The translations under genes and the position numbers were made by a program. DNA of 64,000 nucleotides from Ligustrum vulgare (taxonomy: Eukaryota > Streptophyta > Magnoliopsida > Lamiales > Oleaceae): positions 25,113,608 to 25,177,607 of the forward strand of contig OY743174.1 in the NCBI GenBank assembly GCA_963555705.1, in the 5' to 3' direction. Within the stretch, counting starts at the first letter, position 1, and the number at the start of each line of letters is the position of its first letter. Positions 33,481 through 43,076 of the stretch are shown one piece after another. A model generated the notes under the pieces. That model worked only from the letters and a program-made list of their open reading frames with translations, ran no database searches and had not been told where the DNA came from.

Positions 33481-34126
33481 AAGGCATAATTTAAGTTCCC
33501 TCACTACCAAGTTAAGCTTTTAGTTGAGATTATTTTGCATTAATAATATCCAGTCCATCTAATTGCCTATTTTACTTTTGACTAATTCGTCTACTATATG
33601 TAGGTGATTTCCAAAAACTCTTCCTGAATACAAATGGAGATCAGTAGATAGGAGCTCTCTTACTTAAAACCCATGTTTAACCAAACAAAAAAAAAAAAAT
33701 TTAGCTTAGGATGATGAGTTGTTTGATGTTTTTAAGGCCAGAAGATTAAAAGAATTTATTGAGCTTCATTTAGGTGAATAATAGTACTTTTTTTCTACCA
33801 AACAATTCATAGCATTAAGAAAATAATATCTAGACTATTGCATAAATTTTTTATCGCCACGTGATTTGATGATGTAACAATTGACCATATTAGTGGTGGC
33901 CTATGTTAGCCTTCTAGCTTTGATGTTATGACCCTCTCTCTTTTTCTTGAATTTCCATTAATCCATTTGTTAATCTTTTGGCTTTTTCCTTCTGAACATG
34001 GTAGAAAGTGCTTTGCTTTATATTGTCAGTGATTCCTATTCCTTATTTGGGATGAGTACATTGTCAATTGATGCATTACATGATTTATGTTTAAGCTTTA
34101 AAGACACGAGGGCATTTATCTCTTAG

Positions 34127-34338
34127 GTAGGCAAGGATGAGTTCAAGCATATGCTTGCTGACGTATTAAAAGAAAACAAAGTTGATACTTTTGGTGCATG
34201 GTTTGATCCTGTGCAAGGACTGCGCTAGCATTTGTTACTCTCAGAGCTGATGGTGATCGTGAATTCATGTTCTTTCAAAATCTTAGAGCTGACATGCTTC
34301 CTAGTGAGTCAGAACTTGATATAGACCATATTAAGAAG
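34127..34338 (+). pseudogene. Fructokinase (pfkB) exon fragment
   Basis: A TTAG acceptor precedes VGKDEFKHMLADVLKENKVD. After one frame change at about 34220 the reading continues [20 protein letters not shown] and [17 protein letters not shown], ending at an AAG|GTGAG donor. This is a single internal exon of plant fructokinases (family VGDDEFG-MLA-ILK-N-V and ALAFVTL-ADGEREF-F-RNPSADMLL). The ATP-binding C-terminal half is missing. Fructokinase phosphorylates fructose in the cytosol or plastid. It is unrelated to its neighbours here. Confidence 0.85.
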
Positions 34339-34747
34339 GTGAGATTTCAGTAGCCCACTATATTTAAAGATCGAACAGAAAATGTGCTAATATTAGTTTC
34401 ATCACGTTATTTATTTAGTGCTGGAAAAAAATCCACCCAATGGACCCTGGTTGAAACCTTTTTCTAAGAAAAATATTCTTACTTTTGTTGGAGGTTTATA
34501 TTCATTAAGATTTCGGGTAATGTAATTCTTGATTTTTATTTTTCGTTTTTAGAAAGATTTCATCTTATAGATTTAAATATCCAAATTCTGGAGTAATTTA
34601 ATATACTTATTTTTTGTTTTTGTTTTTTTTTATCATCTAATTCTTCATTATCATTTTTAAGATTTTTGCAGTGAAGTGTTGCTTTGCTAGCTGACATTGT
34701 TTTTATTTCTGAGAAAGCTTGTAGCTCCAGGAGATTTTTGAGATAGT

Positions 34748-35092
34748 ATGGTGAGCCTTGATGAACCATTGTTTCCAATAGCATTATTAATAGACAAATT
34801 GAAGAACGATGATATTCAACTGTGGCTGAATTCCATTCGCCGACTAATTGACACTGCTTGTGCCCTTGTTGAAGAGAGGACATGGAAGGAATTGATCCCC
34901 TTATTAAGTGAGAATAATGACGATGGTGATGAACTGCTTCTCGCTATGGCAGAAGCATTGGGCATGTTTATACCTTACACTGGAGGGGTGGAGCATTCCC
35001 ATGTATTGCTTCCACCACTGAAAACACTGGATTGTGGAGGAGACCTGTGTGAGAGATAAAGCTGTGTAGTCTTTGTGTTGCTCATGAGGCAT
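34748..35092 (+). pseudogene. PP2A scaffolding subunit A (PR65) fragment
   Basis: Open for 103 codons: SLDEPLFPIALLIDKLKNDD, IQLWLNSIRRL, ERTWKELIPLLSENNDD, LLLAMAEALGMFIPYTGGVE and HVLLPPLKTL. This is the N-terminal HEAT-repeat region of plant PP2A subunit A (family VDEPLYPIAVLIDELKNDDI). Near 35030 a frame change leads to VEETCVRDKAV, a stop and then SLC. The initiator ATG (34748) fits the native start approximately (MS-V/MVDEP). Only about 110 of nearly 590 residues are left. Fourth of the collinear unrelated fragments. Confidence 0.85.
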
Positions 35093-35123
35093 AAGCACTG
35101 AGGATTATGTAGAAATCTAGGGT

Positions 35124-35269
35124 TGAAATATTGTTGTATTACTTGGATAATAATAAAATGATTACAATGCAAGGTATAAATAGAAAGACAAAATATAATT
35201 TACCTACCAGTCCCTAACTAATCTAAACTACCACTTTGGTCCTTACAACATTAATTCTACATTTCAACA
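35124..35269 (-). repeat. Short copia-type LTR, minus strand
   Basis: Reading the minus strand, a purine tract TTGAGGGGCAA precedes TGTTGAAATGTAGAATTAAT at 35269 and the repeat ends CAATATTTCA at 35124. The 146-bp unit contains a TATAAATAG-reverse text (TATTTATACC) and a TAATAATAAAA polyadenylation-like stretch on the sense of the element. It directly abuts the PP2A fragment. The internal part to the right (35270-36000) is too decayed to read. Confidence 0.5.
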
Positions 35270-36010
35270 TTGCCCCTCAAGTTGATAAATAGATAAAATA
35301 TCAACTTGAAAATAATGTAACCAACAAACTTGAATTGCATCTTCAAGTAATTAATAAAGTGCTCCCCCTTTCTTTAAGTTCCAATAGTCTTCTTGGGTCG
35401 ATGTCCATAACGAAGGATTAACTTAGATATAAAAATCCACAACCCACAATCAACGGAACCCTTACCCCCAACACCAATGGTAAAAAGCAGAATAAAGAGA
35501 CGTAAATTCAATAGAATAAAAAGAATCGCCTGATCATCAAGGTCGACCTAACAGAGATTGAATTACTAATAAAAGACCGATAAAAGACACCAAGAAAAAT
35601 AAGGGACAACAAGAAAATTGAAAGTTTAGGGGTTGAATTACACAAATTTAAAGATGGGGGATTGAAATGTAATTTCTGGAAAACTAGGAACCATATAGTA
35701 AGATTTAGAAAGTTTGGGACTGAATTGTAACTTTTTAGAAGTTGAGGGATCAAAAGTGTAATTTTGAAAGATATGGGACGAATTTGTAAAATTTAAGGTT
35801 GAAGGGCTAAAGTGTAATATTTAAAAAGTTAAGGGGTCCAACTTGCACTTTCAAGAAGATTGAAGGATTGGATTAAAATGTTGCAAAAGGTCAAGAACCA
35901 AAATGCAAGAATTGAAACATTTGAGGGACCATTCTGTAGTAGCCAAACAATGGTCCAAACTAAGACCAACAAATCGGCCCAATCTCCAATCCACTAAGTA
36001 GGAGCTAATT

Positions 36011-36560
36011 TTTAAATTTTTGCAATATCCATAATTGACTAACAAATTATAGAAGTCCACAAATACTTGTAAATACATTACACATTCTCCAAACACAAAA
36101 CACAAACACAATGTCAATTTTTTACTTTTTATTTAACTAAAAAGTGACATGATGTCACTTTTTATTTAGTATAAAAAGAAACACTTTATCATTGTTTCTT
36201 ACTTGAATGTCATTTTTTTAATTTTTGCAATATCCATCATTAATTAACAAATTACACAAGTTTACAAAAACTCATAGAAACATTACACAATGCCAAAAAA
36301 ATCTACAAAATGTCCCTTTTCATCACTTTTTCTTTTAATGCATCTTCTCTTTTAATTAAAGTGTCACTAAAATAAATAAATAAATAAAAATGAAGTGACG
36401 TTTTGTCACTTTAAGCTACTTGGTCGATAGACAATTACTTTTTTCTTTGAACTCACATTTTCTTTTAATTTAAAAAAGTCACTTCTTAATTTAAAAAGTG
36501 ACATAGTGTCAATTTTTAGTTAAAAAATGACTTTTTGTCACTTTTACTTGAATGTCATAT
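36011..36560. repeat. Subterminal-type repeats (AAAGTGACAT motif)
   Basis: AAAGTGACAT/ATGTCACTTT-type words occur at least eight times in both orientations, one as a near-perfect palindrome AAAAAGTGACATGATGTCAC at 36139. A 90-bp block at 36011-36100 is repeated at 36220-36305. Clustered inverted short motifs are typical of CACTA transposon ends, and a CACTA 3' end lies downstream; the 5' CACTA terminus itself was not found. Confidence 0.5.
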
Positions 36561-37469
36561 TGTGCAAATCTCGCGGAAGTTATTTTCAAACGATCGATCT
36601 CTTATGATCCAACTCATGTGGATTTATAGTTTACTCGAGATAATTGGGGTTTTCAGTTAATTCAAAGTTTATACCCTATAGAGTTAAATGATTTACCAGA
36701 TTTTAGGTTTAGGAGGAATTATTCCTTGAAACCATAATGTTAAGAATTTTATTTTGCTTTTATGTGCTTGTTTTGTTGTTTTCTTAATGGGCATATGTCA
36801 CTTTTTCAATTTTGTTAAAAAAAACGGAAATCGAACCTGAATTTTTAGTTTGAATTTAAGTCCAATTTCATTGTACTAGAATACTGTGTGAGAATTGGAA
36901 ATGGCCAACATTTAAATCAATAATAATACTACAAAATGAAGCTAGTTATCAAATATTTGAGATTTCAAGCTTGGAAATATTCCAGAGGTTAACAATGAAG
37001 AATCTGAAATGAAGAGAGAACACAAGAAACCCCTTTTCAGACCAACTAAAGATGACACCAAAACACTCCTCCAAGATCGAATCTTGATTTAGTTTTTAGC
37101 AAGTTATGGTATTTTATTAGGTGTTAGTTTATTTTCTATTATATTATTTGAAGTTTATGATTTGAATTTGTTACGTTGATGAGTTGGGATTTGATATTGG
37201 AGTAGTTGGTGATGTGGGAGTTTGATTGAATTATTGTGGTTGAGTGTTGAATGTTTTAGTTTTGTTGTGGCATTTTGACGTCCCTCTACAAGTTGACTAA
37301 GTACAATTTATAGGGGAGATTCTATTGAATTTCTGTAGAATTTTAGTTCAATATTATTTAATATTAGTTAATGATCGCATTTACGTGTTGTAATATTTAG
37401 TTAAATAAGAAATTAATGTAGGACCAACACTCAACACCTTGCATTGATGATATGTTTTAGCGTCTACGT

Positions 37470-37700
37470 GGGTTCATTAGAGTTGAGATTGGTGCCCTTC
37501 GGGATAAGTTTCAAGGAGATATTGGGGCCATTAATGGTAAGATTGGTGCATTCCAAGTGATATCGGTGCCATTCAAAGTAATACCGGTGCCCTTTGGGAT
37601 GAGTTCTAAGGTGATATTGGTGCCATTCAGGGTGAGATTGGTGCCATTTGAGGTGAGATCGACGCCATTTAAGGTAAGATTTGTGCTCTTCAGGATGAGA
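37470..37700 (+). repeat. Minisatellite coding a heptad-like repeat
   Basis: About ten degenerate copies of a 21-30 bp unit of the type GATATTGGTGCCATTCAAGG. On the + strand one frame gives repeated D-I-G-A-I-Q-G-E (GDIGAINGKIGA and the like), a coiled-coil-like pattern. The pattern is interrupted by frame changes, so it is relic coding sequence of the CACTA-associated protein. Confidence 0.65.
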
Positions 37701-38024
37701 TTCGATGGCAAGTTATGCCCACCTATGATGGTGAGAATGATGATGGCGACGACGGTGGGCTTGGAGGTTCGGAATGGCAACCGGGGCACAATAAATCAGA
37801 TGAGTTGATAGCTCAAATGACGGAGTAGGGCAAGATGCCGGACTAGAGGACTATGGTGATGCCGCAGTGTGGGACTGAGGGGGTGTCGGAGTGGGTGTTG
37901 ACAGGTGATTCAACACAGGTGCTATAGGGGTGCTTGCGGGGGGTCTGAAAGGGGTGGCAAATATGGTATTGATGGGTGTGCCAGCAGGGGTTCCTGAGGG
38001 GCGGCGGATGGGACGTCGTAGCAT

Positions 38025-40141
38025 ATGACGGAGGATGTTTCGAATGGGGTGGCAGATATGGTGTCAATGGGCACGTCGAACGAGGTGTTGGCCAAGTTTC
38101 CAAAGGAGTTGGCGGATGGGGCGCTGCAGCAGTTTACCGAGGACGTTCTAGAGGGGGTGGCAGATATTATGTCAGAGCAAGTGTCGACGGGGACCTCGAC
38201 TGATGTTGTTGTGAAGAAGGGACAAAAGCGTACTATTGACTGGGGGAACAAGCTGTGAGTAAGAGGACGAGATAACCATCACAGTACATTGTTTCTCCCT
38301 ACACGATTGAGGTGAATAGGAGGACCTTTGTTGGTGGCACTTTCTTCAACTTGTTACGTGATGTCGATCCGGTGAGGAAGAAGGACATTGATAGTTGGTT
38401 TGATAGTCTGGGGTTGAAGTAAACATGTTATGATTTTGTTTATTTATTTTTACAGAGTCACTTAGGTCATATATTATTTTCTTATTTTTTATTCTTCATT
38501 CAAAGTTCGCATTACCATTGGGAAGACTACCTTATGAGACGCGAAATAATGGTTCAGCAAAGCACTCCAGAACGGAGTTAGGCTCCCAAACAATGTGAGT
38601 GCATGATAGTATTTATTGTTATTAGCTAGATTATTTGTTATTTTGATAATATTTAATTCACTTATGTTTTATGTTGTAGCATAATGATCTTGCGATAAAG
38701 TTGTTGGATCGAGCTCCGAGGTACTCAAAATCGTTCAATTTCTCCGGACGAGTCATCTTGAGCCGTGTGAGCCGTTGAAATTCAGTACATCAAGCTCGAT
38801 AATGATACTGCCTCGTACGCGTTGCCATATTACATGGTAGATTACGTGATGGGGTTGAGTCGAGGTGTGGGAAGTCATGGACAGATTGTACATACCTTTA
38901 AGTTCTGGTGATCACGTACAACCACATCATTGCAGTAGAGATCGTGTTCACATGCTTGAAAATGGTGGTGCAAGACTCCAACCATTCTTGTCTCACACTC
39001 CACTAGGTGGAGAATGCTTTACAGTCGATGATTATCGTTCCGATTATGGGTAGGAGCGCGGAGATTGCTATTGCTGGCAAACTAGCCATAGAGAGGAATA
39101 TGGAGACTTGTTACAATTATATATATTCTAGTATTTATTAACAATGTTTACATTGTTGGAATTATCAATATCATAATTAAAAAAAACAAGTATTTAGGGT
39201 GTGATACATTATTAGTTTTATTAAAATTATTATTGAAATTGTAGTATTGAGTGATAATAAATAAATTATTATTAGTAACAACATTATGAAAATATTAATT
39301 TTTAGTTGAAATACTTATACAAATAAAAAAAATTATGTTTCAGTTCATAAGAGTTAAAGTTCGTGAATTGCTTATCTCAACAAAAAATAAGATAAATGTT
39401 TCTCCAAATTTTAACTCTTATCAATTGAAACGTATTTTTTCTTTTTAATTTACATCTCTATGATCATAGGCTTGGTCAGAGAAAAATAAAGTCAATTGAG
39501 AGAAGACAAGATATCCATCCCGTCAAGGCTCGAAGAGTTTTTCAGCAACGCGATACTCCAAGGTACGGTTTAAAAAGTACAATTTTTATTCATGCACACT
39601 TACTCTACTATTTTCATTTATTTTCAAATCGAAATTGTTGTAGAGAAACCTCGAGACTGGGGAGTGGTTAAGTGTTGTAGATATATTCGAGCGACTACAT
39701 AAACATGTGAACGTTGAATGGGTGAACGAGCATGCGACGCAGACCATGTAAGTAAAACATATAATATAAACTTTTTGTGTTATTAATTTACATTTATTTA
39801 TTTATTTATTTGGATCACAGGACCTACTCGTTATGGCAAGAGAGACTCAGCTAACCCAGGATGCCTCAAGTGGCACGCAAGTGGACGAGTGTGCCATGGT
39901 GAAGGAGGCTTTTGGAGAACGTCGTGGATTCATGAATAGAATTGGTCGGATCTCTAAAGGCAAATCTTCAACTATCAAGATTAGCACTGCATCATCGCAT
40001 GTCCCAAAAGGAAACATCCATTCCCCTGAAGTTGCAAATTCGGAAGATATGTTGGAATTATACAAGGTTGAAATGCACGCCCAAATGGAAACAATGATGA
40101 GGGTTATTAGGCACTTGCGGCGAATCAGGATATGTCAGTAG
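38025..40141 (+). pseudogene. CACTA-associated protein with Ulp1/C48-like remnant
   Basis: Separated coding-like pieces on + strand. 38025-38258 reads EGVADIMSEQVSTGT ending KKGQKR. 38301-38418 reads VSPYTIEVNRRTFVGGTFFN and DVDPVRKKDIDSWFDSLGLK. 38505-38590 has HWEDYLMRREIMVQQ-like text, and 38770-38850 has IQYIKLDNDTASYALPYYMV. 38880-39053 reads YIPLSSGDH and VHMLENGGARLQPF, resembling the region around the catalytic His of C48 proteases carried by plant transposons, but the usual HW pair is lost. 39655-39750 (LETGEWLSVVDIFERLHKH) and 39833-40141 resemble the plant Ptta/En/Spm C-terminal protein. Exons and introns decayed together. Confidence 0.55.
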
Positions 40142-40351
40142 ATTATCGTGGCTATAGATTGAAATACGCATAGCGACGATTTTAGTCGTTCCTATAACAT
40201 TTGGGGCGTGCTTTAGGTTCGAGGCTATAAGGGCAACATTGTCACCCCTACAAACCTCGTATCCTATAGGGGCACCACGAACATGTAGGAACGACATTTA
40301 AGTGCGACATATTGATCTATAGGGGGCGACATATGTCCTCCTATTTCTCCT

Positions 40352-40364
40352 TTTTCTTGTAGTG
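40352..40364 (+). repeat. CACTA 3' terminal inverted repeat
   Basis: TTTTCTTGTAGTG; its reverse complement CACTACAAGAAAA is the canonical CACTA terminus. Followed by GGT, the possible 3-bp target duplication. Confidence 0.65.
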
Positions 40365-40638
40365 GGTGGTAGTGGCGACACGTTAGAGATGCTGGGTGAT
40401 TGTTGTGGTGGCGACGGACAACGACAATGGTGGTGGGGTGGGCTAAAGATGACTGTCTGTTACGTAATATTTGAATGAGTGGGGTGGGGTGGATTTGATG
40501 TTTGAAGTTTTATACTTTTTTCATTAAACTTGAATTGGTGTAACATAAACATCTTGTTATTGTATTTTTCTTATTATTTTGTCTCGATTTAATAAAAGCA
40601 TGTAAGAGTGTCTACGTTTTTTTTATAATAAATAGCCC

Positions 40639-40804
40639 TGTTTGATTTTATAACTTTTACATAAAATCTATTATTTTTTTCTACAGTAATCAATCTTAAC
40701 CATCCAAAAAAGTCAAGCCCACAATTTTTTACTTTTCAAACCACTTTTTAATCACATCATTTCTCAAAACTTTTTCTTTTCTCAAAAAGTTATAAAATCA
40801 AACA
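40639..40804. mobile_element. MITE, family A
   Basis: 166 bp with perfect 20-bp inverted ends (TGTTTGATTTTATAACTTTT and its complement). The interior contains AAGTCAAGCCCACAATTTTT and CTTTTCAAACCAC, shared in inverted orientation with the MITEs at 42903 and 60846. Non-coding. Confidence 0.75.
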
Positions 40805-41339
40805 CACAAAATATAAACTTTAAAAGGCCCATGAAGTTACAAATATTTAGACTATATTTGTTAAAAGTTTTGTATTAAAAACATGTTTTTTTATATTTTC
40901 GAGATAAAATTTATTGTTGAAAAGTGAAGAGAAAAAACATGTGTAATAGAAAAGTGATTTGCTTGTTTATTTTTGACAAAAAATCAGATTTTTATCAAAA
41001 TCAAAATCAACAATTAATCATAATCATAATCATATATTAATTGGGTCTCACAACTTTTAATTATACATTTCATCATTTTTTATCAAAATTCGTTAAAATT
41101 CTGACTTTAATCTCCACCAAGTAGGGGTGGGTTGTTGTTTTAGCTTCCGTTCGACTACCTCTTTAATGAGGCCATTAAATTACAATTTATTAAACAATTT
41201 CTCACGTCACTTTTTAATTACTCAGATTTTTTTCCTAACTTTTAAGGATTTTGCTACATCCTGCAGAGTATATTACTATGTATGGACCCCATCCCATGTG
41301 AAGGAACGATACACCTTGCGAGGTGTTTAGTCTTTTTCA

Positions 41340-42504
41340 ATTTTTAACCACACATTTTAAATAAAAACAACAACAAAAAAAATCTTCTCTCTTTCATAAG
41401 CCGTCGAACACAAATTGTGTCAAGATTCGCGGGGCGATTAGTATTTTTCAATTTTTAACAGCACATTTGAACTGAAAAAACAAAAAAAAAAAATCTTCTC
41501 CCCTTAATAAGCCGCCGAACACAAATTGTGTCCAGATTTTATTCTCCGAGGTCCAAATTTCCAATCCGTTTTGCAATTGCAGTCTAGCTGACAATCCTTT
41601 GAAGTTCAAAAGCGAATTGTAGACCTAAATAATACAGCCGCGACTGTCTCCCGTCCTACGACCGCAGCCTTATTCAATCGGCCTGCGCCAGTCCACTTCC
41701 ATTCTCCACCCGTCCGCCTCCATCCACTGTCGGACCGTCGTGACTTCCAGGTGCTCGGGCAGTTCGGCAAGTGGCTAAGAATCAGGCGGCCCTCAACTCT
41801 TCTTTCTTTCATAGTTTCACAGTCACATTTCTTCAGTTCTTATTAAGAACTAAGAAGGTTAGCATTTAGGCATTTAGCAACTTTGCCTTTGAATTTATTT
41901 TTGCTGAAAATTTAATGGGAAATGGCAGATTTTGTATTCTGTATAGAAACTAAAATTTAAAGTAGCAGACTTTGTAGCTTTGTATAAAATGTAATGGTAA
42001 ATGAGACGAAAGAGGCTAGCGAATTTACTTTGTAGGCAGCAGGCAAGGCAAGGGAAGCCAATAAGCCAATGTTTCAATGTTTGCACATCTTCAGTTCCCA
42101 GCTGCCAGTAGAAATTCGGTTGACAGAGATTAGCGAGATTTTGTCTCCCTTTGAAATAATTTTGAATGGTTTTTTGCTAGTCAAGCCCCATCTTGTGAAT
42201 TGTGATTTTTGGCGTCGTTATGATTATTGGATTTATATTGTAGAATATTTGATTTCTGAATTTGAATTAGAATTGATATGAATTTATCGAGTTTATCCCA
42301 TAATATCTTGAAATTTTTACCCCTACAAATACAATTGATAATTTATCGAGTCCCCCCCCCCCCCCCCCCCCCCAATAATCTGTTGTAAATCTAATTATAC
42401 CCAAGACTTTTTTTTTTTTGGAAATTTAATCAGATTTTACCCTTCACCAGGGAAGCTTCCTTTCTCTTGGACATCAGTGCTTCAAATTCAAAAGAACCCT
42501 AGTC
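41340..42504. other. Possible 5' leader region of the nuclease gene
   Basis: 41600-41810 is unusually C-rich and pyrimidine-rich, like a leader exon; 42440-42504 is another leader-like stretch ending at the ATG at 42505. 41360 and 41460 hold two similar AAC-rich 60-bp phrases ending in GCCG(T/C)CGAACACAAATTGTG. No protein family is recognisable here. Confidence 0.35.
42352..42373 (+). repeat. Poly-C tract (22 C)
   Basis: Uninterrupted run of 22 cytosines, 130 bp upstream of the candidate first exon. An i-motif or quadruplex former, or an assembly weak point. Confidence 0.9.
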
Positions 42505-42520
42505 ATGGCTCAAAACCCAG
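42505..42520 (+). CDS. Candidate first coding exon of the nuclease gene (MAQNP)
   Basis: ATGGCTCAAAACCCAG directly before a strong donor (CAG|GTAAAAG) and after a leader-like sequence. Its phase (one base left over) fits the exon starting at 47409, joining as ...AACCCAG + TGAAGAAC. This would imply a 4.9-kb intron filled with MITEs. Inference only; other exons may exist between, or this may belong to another transcript. Confidence 0.35.
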
Positions 42521-42902
42521 GTAAAAGAATTTCTTTAAATCTTCATTTTATACATTTATATTATGTTTATATGTGGAGAACCTCATTTTTATTGGGTATT
42601 ACTATTTTCCATGTAGTGAAGGAAAATGATGATGGAAGTAGCTCACAGAGTACTGACTTCAATATGCATTTGTACAAGATTTCATAATTGAACAGTAGAG
42701 ATTTGATTGAAATTGTACGTTTTTTGCGGCATACTGAATTGTGGACGTATGCACTGTGTCTAAATACATACATGTTGGATTATCTTAGTATCAAGTGTCT
42801 AGAACCACAATTACAGATGAGACATCCCTTCTTGGATCACGTTGGTGGCTAATGAGTTAGACTTGTGGAACCACACTGATCTTTTGACGCTAATATTTGG
42901 CA

Positions 42903-43076
42903 CCTGTTTGGCCCCTATTTTTGGTAAATAATGTGGTTTGAATAGTATTTTTTGGAGAATGTGTAGTTAAAAAATATTTGAAAAGTAAAAAATGGTAGGC
43001 TTGACTAAAATGGATGGTTGAAATTTAGTGTTAAATAATTTTTTTTTTTTTTTTGGAAAAATGGGGGCCAAACAGG
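42903..43076. mobile_element. MITE, family A
   Basis: 174 bp with 20-bp inverted ends (CCTGTTTGGCCCCTATTTTT against a complement with one change). The interior GAAAAGTAAAAAATGGTAGG, CTTGAC and ATGGATGGTTGA matches the copy at 60846-61012. Confidence 0.75.

Larger units (their letters stand above)
37440..40364 (+). mobile_element. CACTA (En/Spm) transposon, 3' part
   Basis: Ends with TTTTCTTGTAGTG (40352-40364), the inverse of the canonical CACTACAAGAAAA start. The last 160 bp contain repeated GGGGC and (A/T)GCGACAT words typical of subterminal repeats. Upstream are decayed coding pieces usual in plant CACTA or MULE elements. The 5' terminus was not located; the AAAGTGACAT cluster at 36011-36560 might belong to it. 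The 3-bp TSD cannot be checked without the other end. Confidence 0.6.

Noticed and set aside
34904..35172. Minus-strand ORFs of 64-65 codons
   Set aside because: They are shadows of the PP2A subunit A fragment on the plus strand.
37511..37789. Minus-strand NLTLNGT-repeat ORF (antifreeze-like look)
   Set aside because: It is the complement of the heptad-like coding minisatellite on the plus strand; the plus strand matches the CACTA protein context.
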